Below, one piece after another: positions 8,738 to 16,166 of a DNA stretch of 64,000 bases (positions are counted from its first letter, which is position 1; each line of letters starts with the position of its first letter). The notes beneath the pieces are model-generated. The model did no database searches. It was not told the DNA's origin and was given only the letters and a program-made list of their open reading frames with translations. Source of the DNA: Deltaproteobacteria bacterium. Its GTDB lineage: Bacteria > Myxococcota > Myxococcia > Myxococcales > 40CM-4-68-19. The translations under genes were made by a program, and so were the position numbers. The stretch is from the NCBI GenBank assembly GCA_005879805.1, contig VBKL01000048.1:1-64000 (forward strand). The letters run 5' to 3'.

Positions 8738-9805
8738 CTAGGCCGGTTCCTGCTGCGTCATGCAGTGGACCGCGCCGAGTCCCCAGACCAGGTCCACGGA
8801 GTGGATTCCGACCACCCGCCTGTCCGGGAAAGCCTGCCCGAGCACTTCGAGGGCGCGGCGATCGTGGGCGTCGTTGAAGGTCGGGACCAGCACGACTTCG
8901 TTGCCCACGTAGAAGTTCGCGTAGCTCGCGGCGAGCCTCTGCCCCTCGAAATAGAGGGGCGAAGGCATGGGGAGCGGAACCACGTGGAGCGGATGGCCGT
9001 CCTGGTCCTTGGCCAGTTCCAGGCGGCGCCGCGCGTCGCGGAGCCGCTCGTGGTTCTCGTCGCGAGGATCGTCCTCCTGCGAGACCAGCACCGTGCGGGG
9101 ACCGGCGAAGCGGGCGACGTCGTCGACGCGCCCGTGCGTGTCGTCGCCGGCGATGCCTTCGGCGAGCCAGAGGATGTGGCGGGCGCCGAGGCTCTCCCGC
9201 AGGACGTCCTCGATCTGCTCGCGAGAGAGATCGGGATTGCGCGCCTGCACCGGCGAGAGCAGCGACTCCTCGGTGGCGAGGAGCATTCCCCGTCCGTTCA
9301 CGTCGATTGCGCCCCCTTCGAGGACGACGCGCTTCCCCTCCACCTCGGGGAACGCCTGCGGCAAGCCGAGCGCCTTGGCGAGGCGGTCGCCGGCGGCGGC
9401 GTCGTTCTTGTGGTTGCGGTACTTCGACCAGCCGTTGAAACGGAAGCTGAGCAGCACCGTGCCGCCGTCGCTCTTGTGCAAGAAGAGCGGCAGCGAGTCC
9501 CTCGTCCAGGAGCGGTCGGTGCGGATCTTGAAGAAATCGATGCGCGCGAGATCGACGCCGGTCCGCTCCAGCAACTGCCGCGCGGAGCGCTCGGAGGTGG
9601 CGTCGTTGACCAGGATGCGGACCCGCTCGCCGACCGAGAGGTGGCGGACCACCTCTGCGAAGACCCAGGGAATGGGAGCGAACTTGCGGGGCCAGTCCGC
9701 GACCTGGTGCGGCCAGGCGATCCAGGTGGCCGCGTGGGCTTCCCATTCCGCCGGCATGCGGTACCCGCGCAGTGCAGGCTGGGGGATGGCGCGGGCTGGT
9801 CTCAA
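8738..9805 (-). CDS. aguA: Agmatine deiminase
   Basis: A ~355-residue agmatine iminohydrolase/peptidylarginine deiminase family protein, converting agmatine to N-carbamoylputrescine. Visible: N-terminal GYRMPAEWEAHAATWIAWP, WTRDSLPLF, the catalytic DDTHGRVDDVARF block (family HGxxD) and the C-terminal nucleophile in GLGAVHCMTQQEP. I start at a TTG at 9805 because an AGGAG motif sits 9 nt upstream and the residues just before MPAEW (PALRGYR) are conserved in the family; an ATG at 9757 would cut these. It converges on the FHA gene (7 nt between stops) and lies downstream of the kinase gene. Confidence 0.88.
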   Translation of the reverse strand: MRPARAIPQPALRGYRMPAEWEAHAATWIAWPHQVADWPRKFAPIPWVFAEVVRHLSVGERVRILVNDATSERSARQLLERTGVDLARIDFFKIRTDRSWTRDSLPLFLHKSDGGTVLLSFRFNGWSKYRNHKNDAAAGDRLAKALGLPQAFPEVEGKRVVLEGGAIDVNGRGMLLATEESLLSPVQARNPDLSREQIEDVLRESLGARHILWLAEGIAGDDTHGRVDDVARFAGPRTVLVSQEDDPRDENHERLRDARRRLELAKDQDGHPLHVVPLPMPSPLYFEGQRLAASYANFYVGNEVVLVPTFNDAHDRRALEVLGQAFPDRRVVGIHSVDLVWGLGAVHCMTQQEPA

Positions 9806-9847
9806 ACGGCGAGTCTCCTGATCGCGTCCGGAAGGACGCCGGGGAAG

Positions 9848-9893
9848 GAGCGGGCTTTGTCCGCGACGGGCAGAGCCCGAAGGGTGGAGCGTC
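9848..9893 (-). repeat. Dispersed palindromic repeat, copy in inverted orientation
   Basis: Reads GAGCGGGCTTTGTCCGCGAC on the plus strand, the reverse complement of the unit at 24534-24847 with a few substitutions. It is followed after 2 nt by a second copy. Confidence 0.75.
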
Positions 9894-9895
9894 GG

Positions 9896-9946
9896 GAGGA
9901 GCGGGCTTTGCCCGCGACGGGCGGAGCCCGAAGGGCGGAGCACCGG
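9896..9946 (-). repeat. Dispersed palindromic repeat, second adjacent inverted copy
   Basis: Contains GAGCGGGCTTTGCCCGCGAC, with the perfect hairpin GCGGGCTTTGCCCGC. The outer arm differs from the main unit, with GCCC/GGGC pairing replacing GCCTGCG/CGCAGGC, so base pairing is kept despite sequence change. Confidence 0.75.
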
Positions 9947-10135
9947 TGGTGACTGCACACGAAAGAACCTCCCCCCGAGTGGAGCCTTCTAGCGGGCGCC
10001 ATCGTGGAGCGCACCGTCGCAAAGCGGGAGCGCCGCTGTCAACCGGAAGCGATGGGAATGCAACGCGGCTCCGCACACAACTGTAACGGCGCGGCGAACG
10101 ACTCGCAACGATTCGAAATTACTATTGAATTATCG

Positions 10136-11263
10136 TCAGGACCCGGCCGATGGGAACGGCCACCACCACCGTCGCCCCTTTCGCGGTCCTTCCCCCTGCG
10201 GGGCGTTCTGGGCCTTGGGCGACGTCGGCGGCGTCGGAACGCGCAGGAGCGGCTCCGCCGCCTGCAGCGACGCTCGCTTCTCGCGAGCCTTGCCGGGGAC
10301 GGCGAGAAGCTCGTCGCGGAACTGCTCGGCCGTCTGCGGGCGGCGCCCGGCGTCCTTCTCCAAGGAGCGCAGGATGAGCGTCTCCATCGCCTCGCTGATG
10401 GGCGCGTCCGGCTGTCGCTGCCGCGGCGGGATGGGACGGTCGTGCACCTGCTTGGTGAGGACTTCCATCGAGTTCGCGCCGTCGAACGGAAGATGGCCGG
10501 TCGCCATCTGGTAGAGGATGACGCCCACCGCGTACAGGTCGCAGCGGGCATCGAGATGCGTTCCGGTCGCCTGCTCCGGCGCCATGTACTGGGGGGTGCC
10601 GCAGACCACGTCCACGCTGGTCAGCCCCGGTCCTTCGGCGTCGAGCAGCTTGGCGATTCCGAAGTCGAGGACCTTGACGAAGTCTTGCTGGTCGCGCCGG
10701 TCCTCGACCATCACGTTCTCGGGCTTCAGGTCGCGATGGATGATGTTGTGCGCGTGCGCTTCGGAGAGCGCGGCGCAGACCTGGGCCATGATGTTGCAGA
10801 GGCGATCCTCCGCGAGCGGCCACTCGTCGCGCAGGATGACGCGGAGGTCCTTCCCCTGCACGAACTCCATCACGATGTAGAGGGTCCCGTCCTTCTCCTG
10901 GCGCCCGAAGTCGAGGACCTGGATCACGTTCGGATGGTTGAGCCTGCTCGCCGCCTTCGCCTCCCGCTCGAACCGCCCGACGATGGTCGGGTCCTCGAGC
11001 AGGGCCGGCTTGAGCATCTTCAGGACGACCGGACGATCGAGGGCGAGGTGGCGGGCGCGGTAGACCTTTCCCATGCCGCCCTGCCCGATCAGCTCCTCGA
11101 CATGGAAGCGACCCGCGACCGTTCGCCCGACGAGGGGATCGGTCGACTTCGCCGCGAGCGGGCGGGTCTTGGGCTGCGACGGCGTGAGCGAGGCTCCGCA
11201 GTAGACGCAGAGAGCGTTCGCCGTGGGCGGCAGCGGCCGCAAGCAGCGAGGGCAGGACGGCAC
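10136..11263 (-). CDS. Ser/Thr protein kinase with N-terminal zinc ribbon
   Basis: A 375-residue Hanks-type kinase. An N-terminal zinc ribbon (C4, C7, C19, C22) is followed by the kinase domain: Gly loop IGQGGMGKVY (59-68), the Lys in VVLKML (82), HRDLKPEN (176-183), DFG (200-202) and MAPEQ. All catalytic residues are present, so it should be active. Most myxobacterial kinases of this type continue into a transmembrane helix; here the protein stops just after a basic/Trp stretch (KGRRWWWPF), so it appears cytoplasmic or C-terminally truncated. GTG start. Likely works with the FHA proteins encoded on either side. Confidence 0.92.
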   Translation of the reverse strand: MPSCPRCLRPLPPTANALCVYCGASLTPSQPKTRPLAAKSTDPLVGRTVAGRFHVEELIGQGGMGKVYRARHLALDRPVVLKMLKPALLEDPTIVGRFEREAKAASRLNHPNVIQVLDFGRQEKDGTLYIVMEFVQGKDLRVILRDEWPLAEDRLCNIMAQVCAALSEAHAHNIIHRDLKPENVMVEDRRDQQDFVKVLDFGIAKLLDAEGPGLTSVDVVCGTPQYMAPEQATGTHLDARCDLYAVGVILYQMATGHLPFDGANSMEVLTKQVHDRPIPPRQRQPDAPISEAMETLILRSLEKDAGRRPQTAEQFRDELLAVPGKAREKRASLQAAEPLLRVPTPPTSPKAQNAPQGEGPRKGRRWWWPFPSAGS

Positions 11264-11442
11264 CGCTACGGTTCTCGGGAGGCTGGCATCGGATCAGGCG
11301 TAGGTTCGCACAGCGCCGAGCCCTTTTCCAACGGCGGAAAGGTAGGACCGTTGGCAGCCGGAGGACAGCTCCGCGGTGCCGCAAGCTCGATTCTGCGCTA
11401 GATCCGAGTTCCCTCCGCAGCGCTGCCGGTGCCTACCAGACC

Positions 11443-12162
11443 ATGGCGAAACCCGCTCCGCCTCCCCAGAAGCCGCGTCCCGCGAGACCGCTGCCCCCGC
11501 GCGCGCCCAAACCCAAGGGCCCGTCTGCCCGCGCGCGGATCAGCGCCATCGCCCGCGACGGCAGCCGCTCCGCCGACTACCTGCTCTTGAAGGACGAGAC
11601 CCGGGTGGGAACGGCAGTCTCCGACGCCGAGGTGAAGCTCGACGACGATCCCTTCGTGGCGCCGGTGCACGCCGTGCTGCGCTTCGAAGGGCAGCAGCTC
11701 TACGTCGAGGATGCCGGTTCGGTGAACGGCGTCTTCCTCGGCTTCAAGGAGCGCAAGATCGAAGGCGGCGGCGAGCTGCGCCTCGGACGCCAGCGCCTGC
11801 GCATCGAGTGGCTGCCGGACGACCGCGAGATGGTCGGCCCGGATCCGATCTACGGCAGCCCCGATCCGGGCTACGTCGCCCAGGCCGTCCAGCTCTTCGA
11901 AGGGGGAATCGAGGGCGACGTGTTCCCGCTGCGGGCGGGAGAAAACATCGTCGGCCGCGCGGCGGGAGACATCACCTTTCCGCACGACGGATACATCTCG
12001 AGCAAGCACGCGAACATCGCCATTTCGGGCAAGACGATCTCGGTCAAGGACCTCGGATCCGCGAACGGCACTTTCGCGCGCATCAAGAACCGCGCACCGG
12101 TCGCCCTCGGCGATCTGCTCCTGATCGGCGAACAGATCCTCCGCGTGGATCCAGGGGGCTGA
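11443..12162 (+). CDS. Two-FHA-domain protein
   Basis: A 239-residue protein: a Pro/Lys-rich N-terminus (1-30), a degenerate FHA-like domain (about 35-125, retaining GSVNGVFLG but lacking the GR...SxxH set) and a canonical FHA domain (about 145-239) with VGRAAGDITF, SSKHANI and SANGTF. The second should bind phosphothreonine peptides. Architecture parallels the protein at 7813-8730, and the two may be paralogues. It is transcribed divergently from the kinase gene (179 nt between starts), so a shared promoter region is likely. Confidence 0.85.
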   Translation: MAKPAPPPQKPRPARPLPPRAPKPKGPSARARISAIARDGSRSADYLLLKDETRVGTAVSDAEVKLDDDPFVAPVHAVLRFEGQQLYVEDAGSVNGVFLGFKERKIEGGGELRLGRQRLRIEWLPDDREMVGPDPIYGSPDPGYVAQAVQLFEGGIEGDVFPLRAGENIVGRAAGDITFPHDGYISSKHANIAISGKTISVKDLGSANGTFARIKNRAPVALGDLLLIGEQILRVDPGG

Positions 12163-12165
12163 CGC

Positions 12166-12657
12166 TCAGGCCGTCCGCTGCAGCTTCTCGCAGAGCTCGC
12201 GGCGCACGCGGGCGCGGAATCGCTCGAGCCGCATGGTGACCGCGCTCTTCCCGACACCCATGCGGTCGGCGATCTCGCGGGCCGACAGGGTGCCGTCGAG
12301 GTAGAAGAGCCGCACGGTCTCCTTCTCGGGGCCCTCGCGGAGATTGTCGATCACCTCGCGCACCGCCCGCAGCTCGGCCTCGCGCTCGAGCTGGGCGCTC
12401 ACCTCGGGGACGCTGTCCTCGGCGAGGCGCGACTCCCGCATCGCCTCCTCGACGGCGCGGACATGGGTCGCGCGCGAGGTCAGGTACGAGCGAGCGCGGT
12501 TCCTGGCGATGGTGAACAGCCAGGCGGAGAAGCGCTCGGGGTCCTTCAAGCCCTTGACAACCTCGCCCACGACCTTCGGGAGGCGGAGGCTCTGGGTGAC
12601 GGACGACTCGGCCGGGCTCTCGGGGAGGATTCGCGCGTTCGCGTTCGCGGTGGGCAT
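12166..12657 (-). CDS. Short sigma-70 (ECF-like) factor lacking most of region 2
   Basis: A 163-residue sigma-like protein. It has the end of region 2 (DPERFSAWLFTIARNRARSY) and a complete region 4 with helix-turn-helix (LREGPEKETVRLFYLDGT, SAREIADRMGVGKSAVTMRL). The usual region 2.1-2.2 core-binding part (DAEDLVQEVF-type) is absent; instead ~30 unrelated residues precede. It may be a DNA-binding regulator derived from a sigma factor, or a gene damaged by an in-frame deletion. ATG at 12657 chosen. It converges on the FHA gene with 3 nt between stops. Confidence 0.7.
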   Translation of the reverse strand: MPTANANARILPESPAESSVTQSLRLPKVVGEVVKGLKDPERFSAWLFTIARNRARSYLTSRATHVRAVEEAMRESRLAEDSVPEVSAQLEREAELRAVREVIDNLREGPEKETVRLFYLDGTLSAREIADRMGVGKSAVTMRLERFRARVRRELCEKLQRTA

Positions 12658-12835
12658 GGCTACTAGCAGCCCGCGTGCCCATGCCAAAGAAACGGCGGTT
12701 CCCGAGTGAAATCGCGGTTTTGTCGCACACTGTAGGCTGCTGTAGGCCCCCGGCACCGCGACATGCATGTCAGGGCGGCCGAGCGCCGACGCCGCTTGCG
12801 CGCTCCTGTCGTTGAGCTAGGTTGCCGCGGATCCC

Positions 12836-15262
12836 GTGCTTCTCGGCGCCGTCAACGACAAAGCCCTCGCCAACCTCGGCTGGAGCTCGCTCTGCTCGGA
12901 GCTCGCTCACCGCGCCCGCACTCCGATGGGCAAGGAGAGATGTCGCTCCCTCGTTCCCGGAGATTCCGAGGAGGAAGCCGCCCGCCGCCTCGCCCGGGTA
13001 GAGGAAGCAAGGGAGCTCCGCCGTCTCGACCGCGAGGTACCGCTCGCCGATGCCCTCGACGTGCGGCCGGCCCTGGGCCGGGCCGCTCGCGAAGGGACCC
13101 TGGAGCCACACGAGCTTCTCGCCATCGCCCGGCTGATCCGCGCCGCCGTCTCCGCGCGGCGGTTCTGCTTGCCGCTGCGCGATCGAGTCCCGCTCCATGC
13201 GGAGCTGGCCGAGACCTTGAGCGACTTCGAGCCGCTCGCCCAGGAGCTGGAGCGCGCCTTCGACCCGGCCGGCAAGCTGCTCGATACCGCGAGCCCGCTC
13301 CTCGCCGAGCTGCGCGAGCGGTCCCGCGGGCTTCATCGGAGCATCAAGGCCCGCCTCGAGGAGATGCTGAAAGACGAGGAGGTCGTGGGGATGCTCCGCG
13401 ACGCCTACTACTCGGTGCGCGGCGACCGCTACGTCGTTCCGCTGCGGGCCGAGCACAAGACCCACCTTCCCGGCATCGTGCACAACGCCAGTGGAAGCGG
13501 GCAGACGCTCTTCGTAGAACCACAAGAACTCGTCGAGCTGGGCAACCAGCTCACCATTGCCGACGCTTCTGCGCTGGAAGAGGAGCAGCGCATCCTGGGC
13601 GAGCTGTCGGGCGCGGTGGGCCGGCGCGCCGAGGCCCTCGCTCGCGACGTCGAGACCCTCGCGACGCTCGACGAGACCCTCGCGGGAGCGCGCCTCGCAG
13701 ACGATCTTTCCGCGGCCCCTCCTCGCCTCGCCGATGCCACGCGGGAGAGCTTCCGTCTTTCGGCGGCGCGCCATCCCCTCCTCGTTCTGCAGATGAACGC
13801 GCGAGGCCGCGGCGGATCGGTCATCGCCAACGACATCGAGCTTCCCGCGCCCGCTCGCGCCCTGGTCATCTCCGGTCCCAACGCTGGCGGCAAGACGGTG
13901 ACCATCACCGCGGTCGGGCTCTCGGCGTTGATGGCCCGCGCGGGATTGCCGGTGGCCGCCGCGGAAGGGTCGCGGATGCCGCTCTACCGGACCGTGTACA
14001 CGGCCATCGGAGACGAGGGAGACCTCTCCCGCGATCTGTCGACGTTCACGGCCCACCTCACCTCGCTTCGCCACATCCTCGAGGCAGCCGGTCCGGGGAC
14101 GCTGGTCCTCATCGACGAGATCGCCGCGGATACCGACCCGCGCGAAGGCGCCGCCATCGCCGCGGCAGCGCTCGAGAAGCTGGTCTCTGCCGGAGCGCAG
14201 GTTCTCATCACCACCCATCTGGAAGAGCTCAAAGCGCTGGCGCTCAGCGACGACCGGTTTGCCTCCGCGAGCGTCGGCTTCGATGTCGACAAGCTGGCAC
14301 CGACCTATCGCCTGCGCATGGGCGAGGTGGGGCGCAGCTCCGCCATCGAAATCGCAGCGCGCGTCGGATTACCCGCTGACGTCTGCGCCCGGGCCAAAGA
14401 GATCCTGGGCGGAGGGAGCTCGGCGCTGGCCTCGGCCCTGGAGCGCCTGGAAGCGGAACGGGCGGCCGCGTCTCGCGCCCGCGCCGAGGCGGAAGCCGTG
14501 CGCAAGAGCCTCGCGGAGGAGCGCGAAACGATGCAGGCGGAGATCGAGGCGCTTCGTGCCGCGGAGCGCGAAGTGCGTTCCGGAGCGCGTGCCGAGCTGG
14601 TGGAAGATCTCGCCCGGCGCAAGCAGCAGATCGCGGAGATGGTCGCCCAGCTCCAGGCGGCGCCGGCGCTCGCCCGGGCGGTCGAGGCACAGCAACAGAT
14701 CGCCCGCCTCGAGGCGGAGGAAGAGCGCGAGGTGGCACGCGAGGAGGTCCGTGCCGAGGACGCCGCCGCAGCAGCCGGAGGTGAAATCCGGCCGGGTGCC
14801 CCGGTGCGTCACGCCAGGCTCGGCGTGGAGGGAACGGTCATCGAGGTCGACGAAGCGGGCGCGCTCGTCCAGATAGGTGCGCTGCGAACCAAGGTGGCGC
14901 GCGCAGACCTCGTGCCGCTCGCGCGCAAGCCGAAGGGCGACGCGGCTGGCTTCCGCAAGACCGCCCGGGAAAAGATCGCTCGCGCGGAGGCCGTGCGGGC
15001 CGCTCCGGCGAGCACGGTCATCCGGCCGCTCGACGTCCGGGGGTTGCGTGTCGACGAAGCGCTGCGCGCGCTGGAAGAGGAGCTGGACCGGCGGTTACGG
15101 GAAGGCGCCGAGGAAGTGCAGGTGCTGCACGGTCATGGGTCGGGCGCGCTGAAAGCAGCCATCCGGGAGCATCTCGCGCGCAGTCCCTACGTGCGCAGGG
15201 CGCGGGCAGGCGCTTCACACGAAGGCGGTGACGGCGTCACCGTCGCCGAGCTGCGCGGGTAG
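12836..15262 (+). CDS. mutS2: Endonuclease MutS2
   Basis: An 808-residue MutS2 protein (DNA structure-specific ATPase/nuclease; in other bacteria it limits homologous recombination or acts on collided ribosomes). It has the MutS core and clamp region, Walker A GPNAGGKT near residue 350, Walker B TLVLIDEIAADTDP, a long coiled coil (about 530-650), a KOW-like segment, and a C-terminal Smr domain (LDVRGLRVDEA ... LHGHGSGALK). Standard family length. GTG at 12836 is the first start after an in-frame TAG at 12818-12820. Ends before a strong hairpin. Confidence 0.95.
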   Translation: MLLGAVNDKALANLGWSSLCSELAHRARTPMGKERCRSLVPGDSEEEAARRLARVEEARELRRLDREVPLADALDVRPALGRAAREGTLEPHELLAIARLIRAAVSARRFCLPLRDRVPLHAELAETLSDFEPLAQELERAFDPAGKLLDTASPLLAELRERSRGLHRSIKARLEEMLKDEEVVGMLRDAYYSVRGDRYVVPLRAEHKTHLPGIVHNASGSGQTLFVEPQELVELGNQLTIADASALEEEQRILGELSGAVGRRAEALARDVETLATLDETLAGARLADDLSAAPPRLADATRESFRLSAARHPLLVLQMNARGRGGSVIANDIELPAPARALVISGPNAGGKTVTITAVGLSALMARAGLPVAAAEGSRMPLYRTVYTAIGDEGDLSRDLSTFTAHLTSLRHILEAAGPGTLVLIDEIAADTDPREGAAIAAAALEKLVSAGAQVLITTHLEELKALALSDDRFASASVGFDVDKLAPTYRLRMGEVGRSSAIEIAARVGLPADVCARAKEILGGGSSALASALERLEAERAAASRARAEAEAVRKSLAEERETMQAEIEALRAAEREVRSGARAELVEDLARRKQQIAEMVAQLQAAPALARAVEAQQQIARLEAEEEREVAREEVRAEDAAAAAGGEIRPGAPVRHARLGVEGTVIEVDEAGALVQIGALRTKVARADLVPLARKPKGDAAGFRKTAREKIARAEAVRAAPASTVIRPLDVRGLRVDEALRALEEELDRRLREGAEEVQVLHGHGSGALKAAIREHLARSPYVRRARAGASHEGGDGVTVAELRG

Positions 15263-15266
15263 AACG

Positions 15267-15298
15267 ACCCTCGGAGCGCCGCCAGGCGCTCCGAGGGT
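15267..15298. terminator. Bidirectional terminator hairpin
   Basis: A perfect 14-bp inverted repeat (left arm ACCCTCGGAGCGCC, loop GCCA, exact complement on the right) starts 5 nt after the mutS2 stop. It sits between mutS2 and the convergent lipoprotein gene. No clear T-tract follows on the plus strand, so intrinsic termination is probable rather than certain. Confidence 0.75.
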
Positions 15299-15343
15299 AG
15301 AAAGTAACGAAGTACGCTGCGGTGAGGCGAAGTGCTTCCCGGC

Positions 15344-15946
15344 TTAGCCGCCGGCGGAGCAGACACCCGAGAGGCAAAGCAGGCCGGTGCAGCAGGCCGC
15401 TCCCGTGGCGCTGCAGGCTGCGGTCTCCGGCAAGCAGACAGGAGGAGGCGGCGGCGGAGGCGGCGGCGGCGGAGCCTGCGGGTCGCACGCGCCCGGGTAG
15501 TCCCCATGCGCGATGTGAGCCCGCACGGCCGACTTGCCGACCCGGATCGTGTGCTCATTGCAATGGTTGCCGGGCGGAATGTGGCAGATGGTCACCTTGC
15601 AGTTCGCATCGTCGTCGTCGGACTTCGACGACATGCTGAACGAGTGCGACGACAAGCTCTTCGACTGGTCGTGGTCGTCGTCGGAACCCTTGCACTCGTC
15701 GTCGTCCTTGTCGTTCGACTTGACGCTGAGCGAGGACTTGTCAGCGGACTTGTCGTGATCCCCCGACTCGTCGCACTCGTCCTTGTCGTCGCCCTTGCTC
15801 GACGCGTCATACCGGCCGTCCGCCTTCGACATCGCGGACGTGTCCGACCTGGACGTCAGCGCGGTGCCGCTCGGAGCGCCGCCGCACGCCGACAGCAGCG
15901 CTGCCGAGAAACACATCACACTGATAGAAATCCATCGCGACTGCAT
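15344..15946 (-). CDS. Asp/Ser/Lys-rich lipoprotein with CHIPPGN motif
   Basis: A 200-residue lipoprotein: signal peptide with lipobox LLSAC (Cys21), a low-complexity Asp/Ser/Lys-rich region (about 35-110), then the segment VTICHIPPGNHCNEHTI running to GDYPGAC, a motif that recurs in many exported bacterial proteins of unknown function and carries several Cys/His residues that could bind metal. An 11-residue proline run and a Cys-rich C-terminal module (AACSATGAACC, LLCLSGVC) follow. Its acidic low-complexity part could bind cations at the cell surface; this is inference. Confidence 0.7.
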   Translation of the reverse strand: MQSRWISISVMCFSAALLSACGGAPSGTALTSRSDTSAMSKADGRYDASSKGDDKDECDESGDHDKSADKSSLSVKSNDKDDDECKGSDDDHDQSKSLSSHSFSMSSKSDDDDANCKVTICHIPPGNHCNEHTIRVGKSAVRAHIAHGDYPGACDPQAPPPPPPPPPPPVCLPETAACSATGAACCTGLLCLSGVCSAGG

Positions 15947-16166
15947 TGGAAAAACCCCCCGTAGATGTAGGATTCGTTAAGAGATTCGACTCAGCCGACC
16001 ATTTCTGCTCGTGCGCTTGGATCGCTGGCCAGGTGGCCCCCCGCCACCGGCCATTCCGTCTGTAGTACAGCGATCCCCCCCGTGCGCATTCCGCAGCCCC
16101 CTGAAGTCAGCCTGCACTGCAAAGCTACAAGGCACCCTAGATCGGGTCCCTGGGGCGGGGAAAGGG

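Larger units (their letters stand above)
9806..10135. other. 330-nt intergenic region with two repeat copies
   Basis: No gene is seen. It contains two inverted-orientation copies of the dispersed repeat (9848-9893 and 9896-9946) and, from about 10070 to 10135, an unusually AT-rich stretch directly behind the kinase stop codon. On the minus strand a TTGACA lies at 10039-10044, but no convincing -10 box follows at proper distance, so a promoter for the deiminase gene is only possible. Confidence 0.5.

Noticed and set aside
9806-10135. Promoter or small RNA gene in the gap before the agmatine deiminase gene
   Set aside because: A TTGACA is present but no -10 partner at a proper distance, and no structured RNA family is recognisable beyond the two repeat copies.
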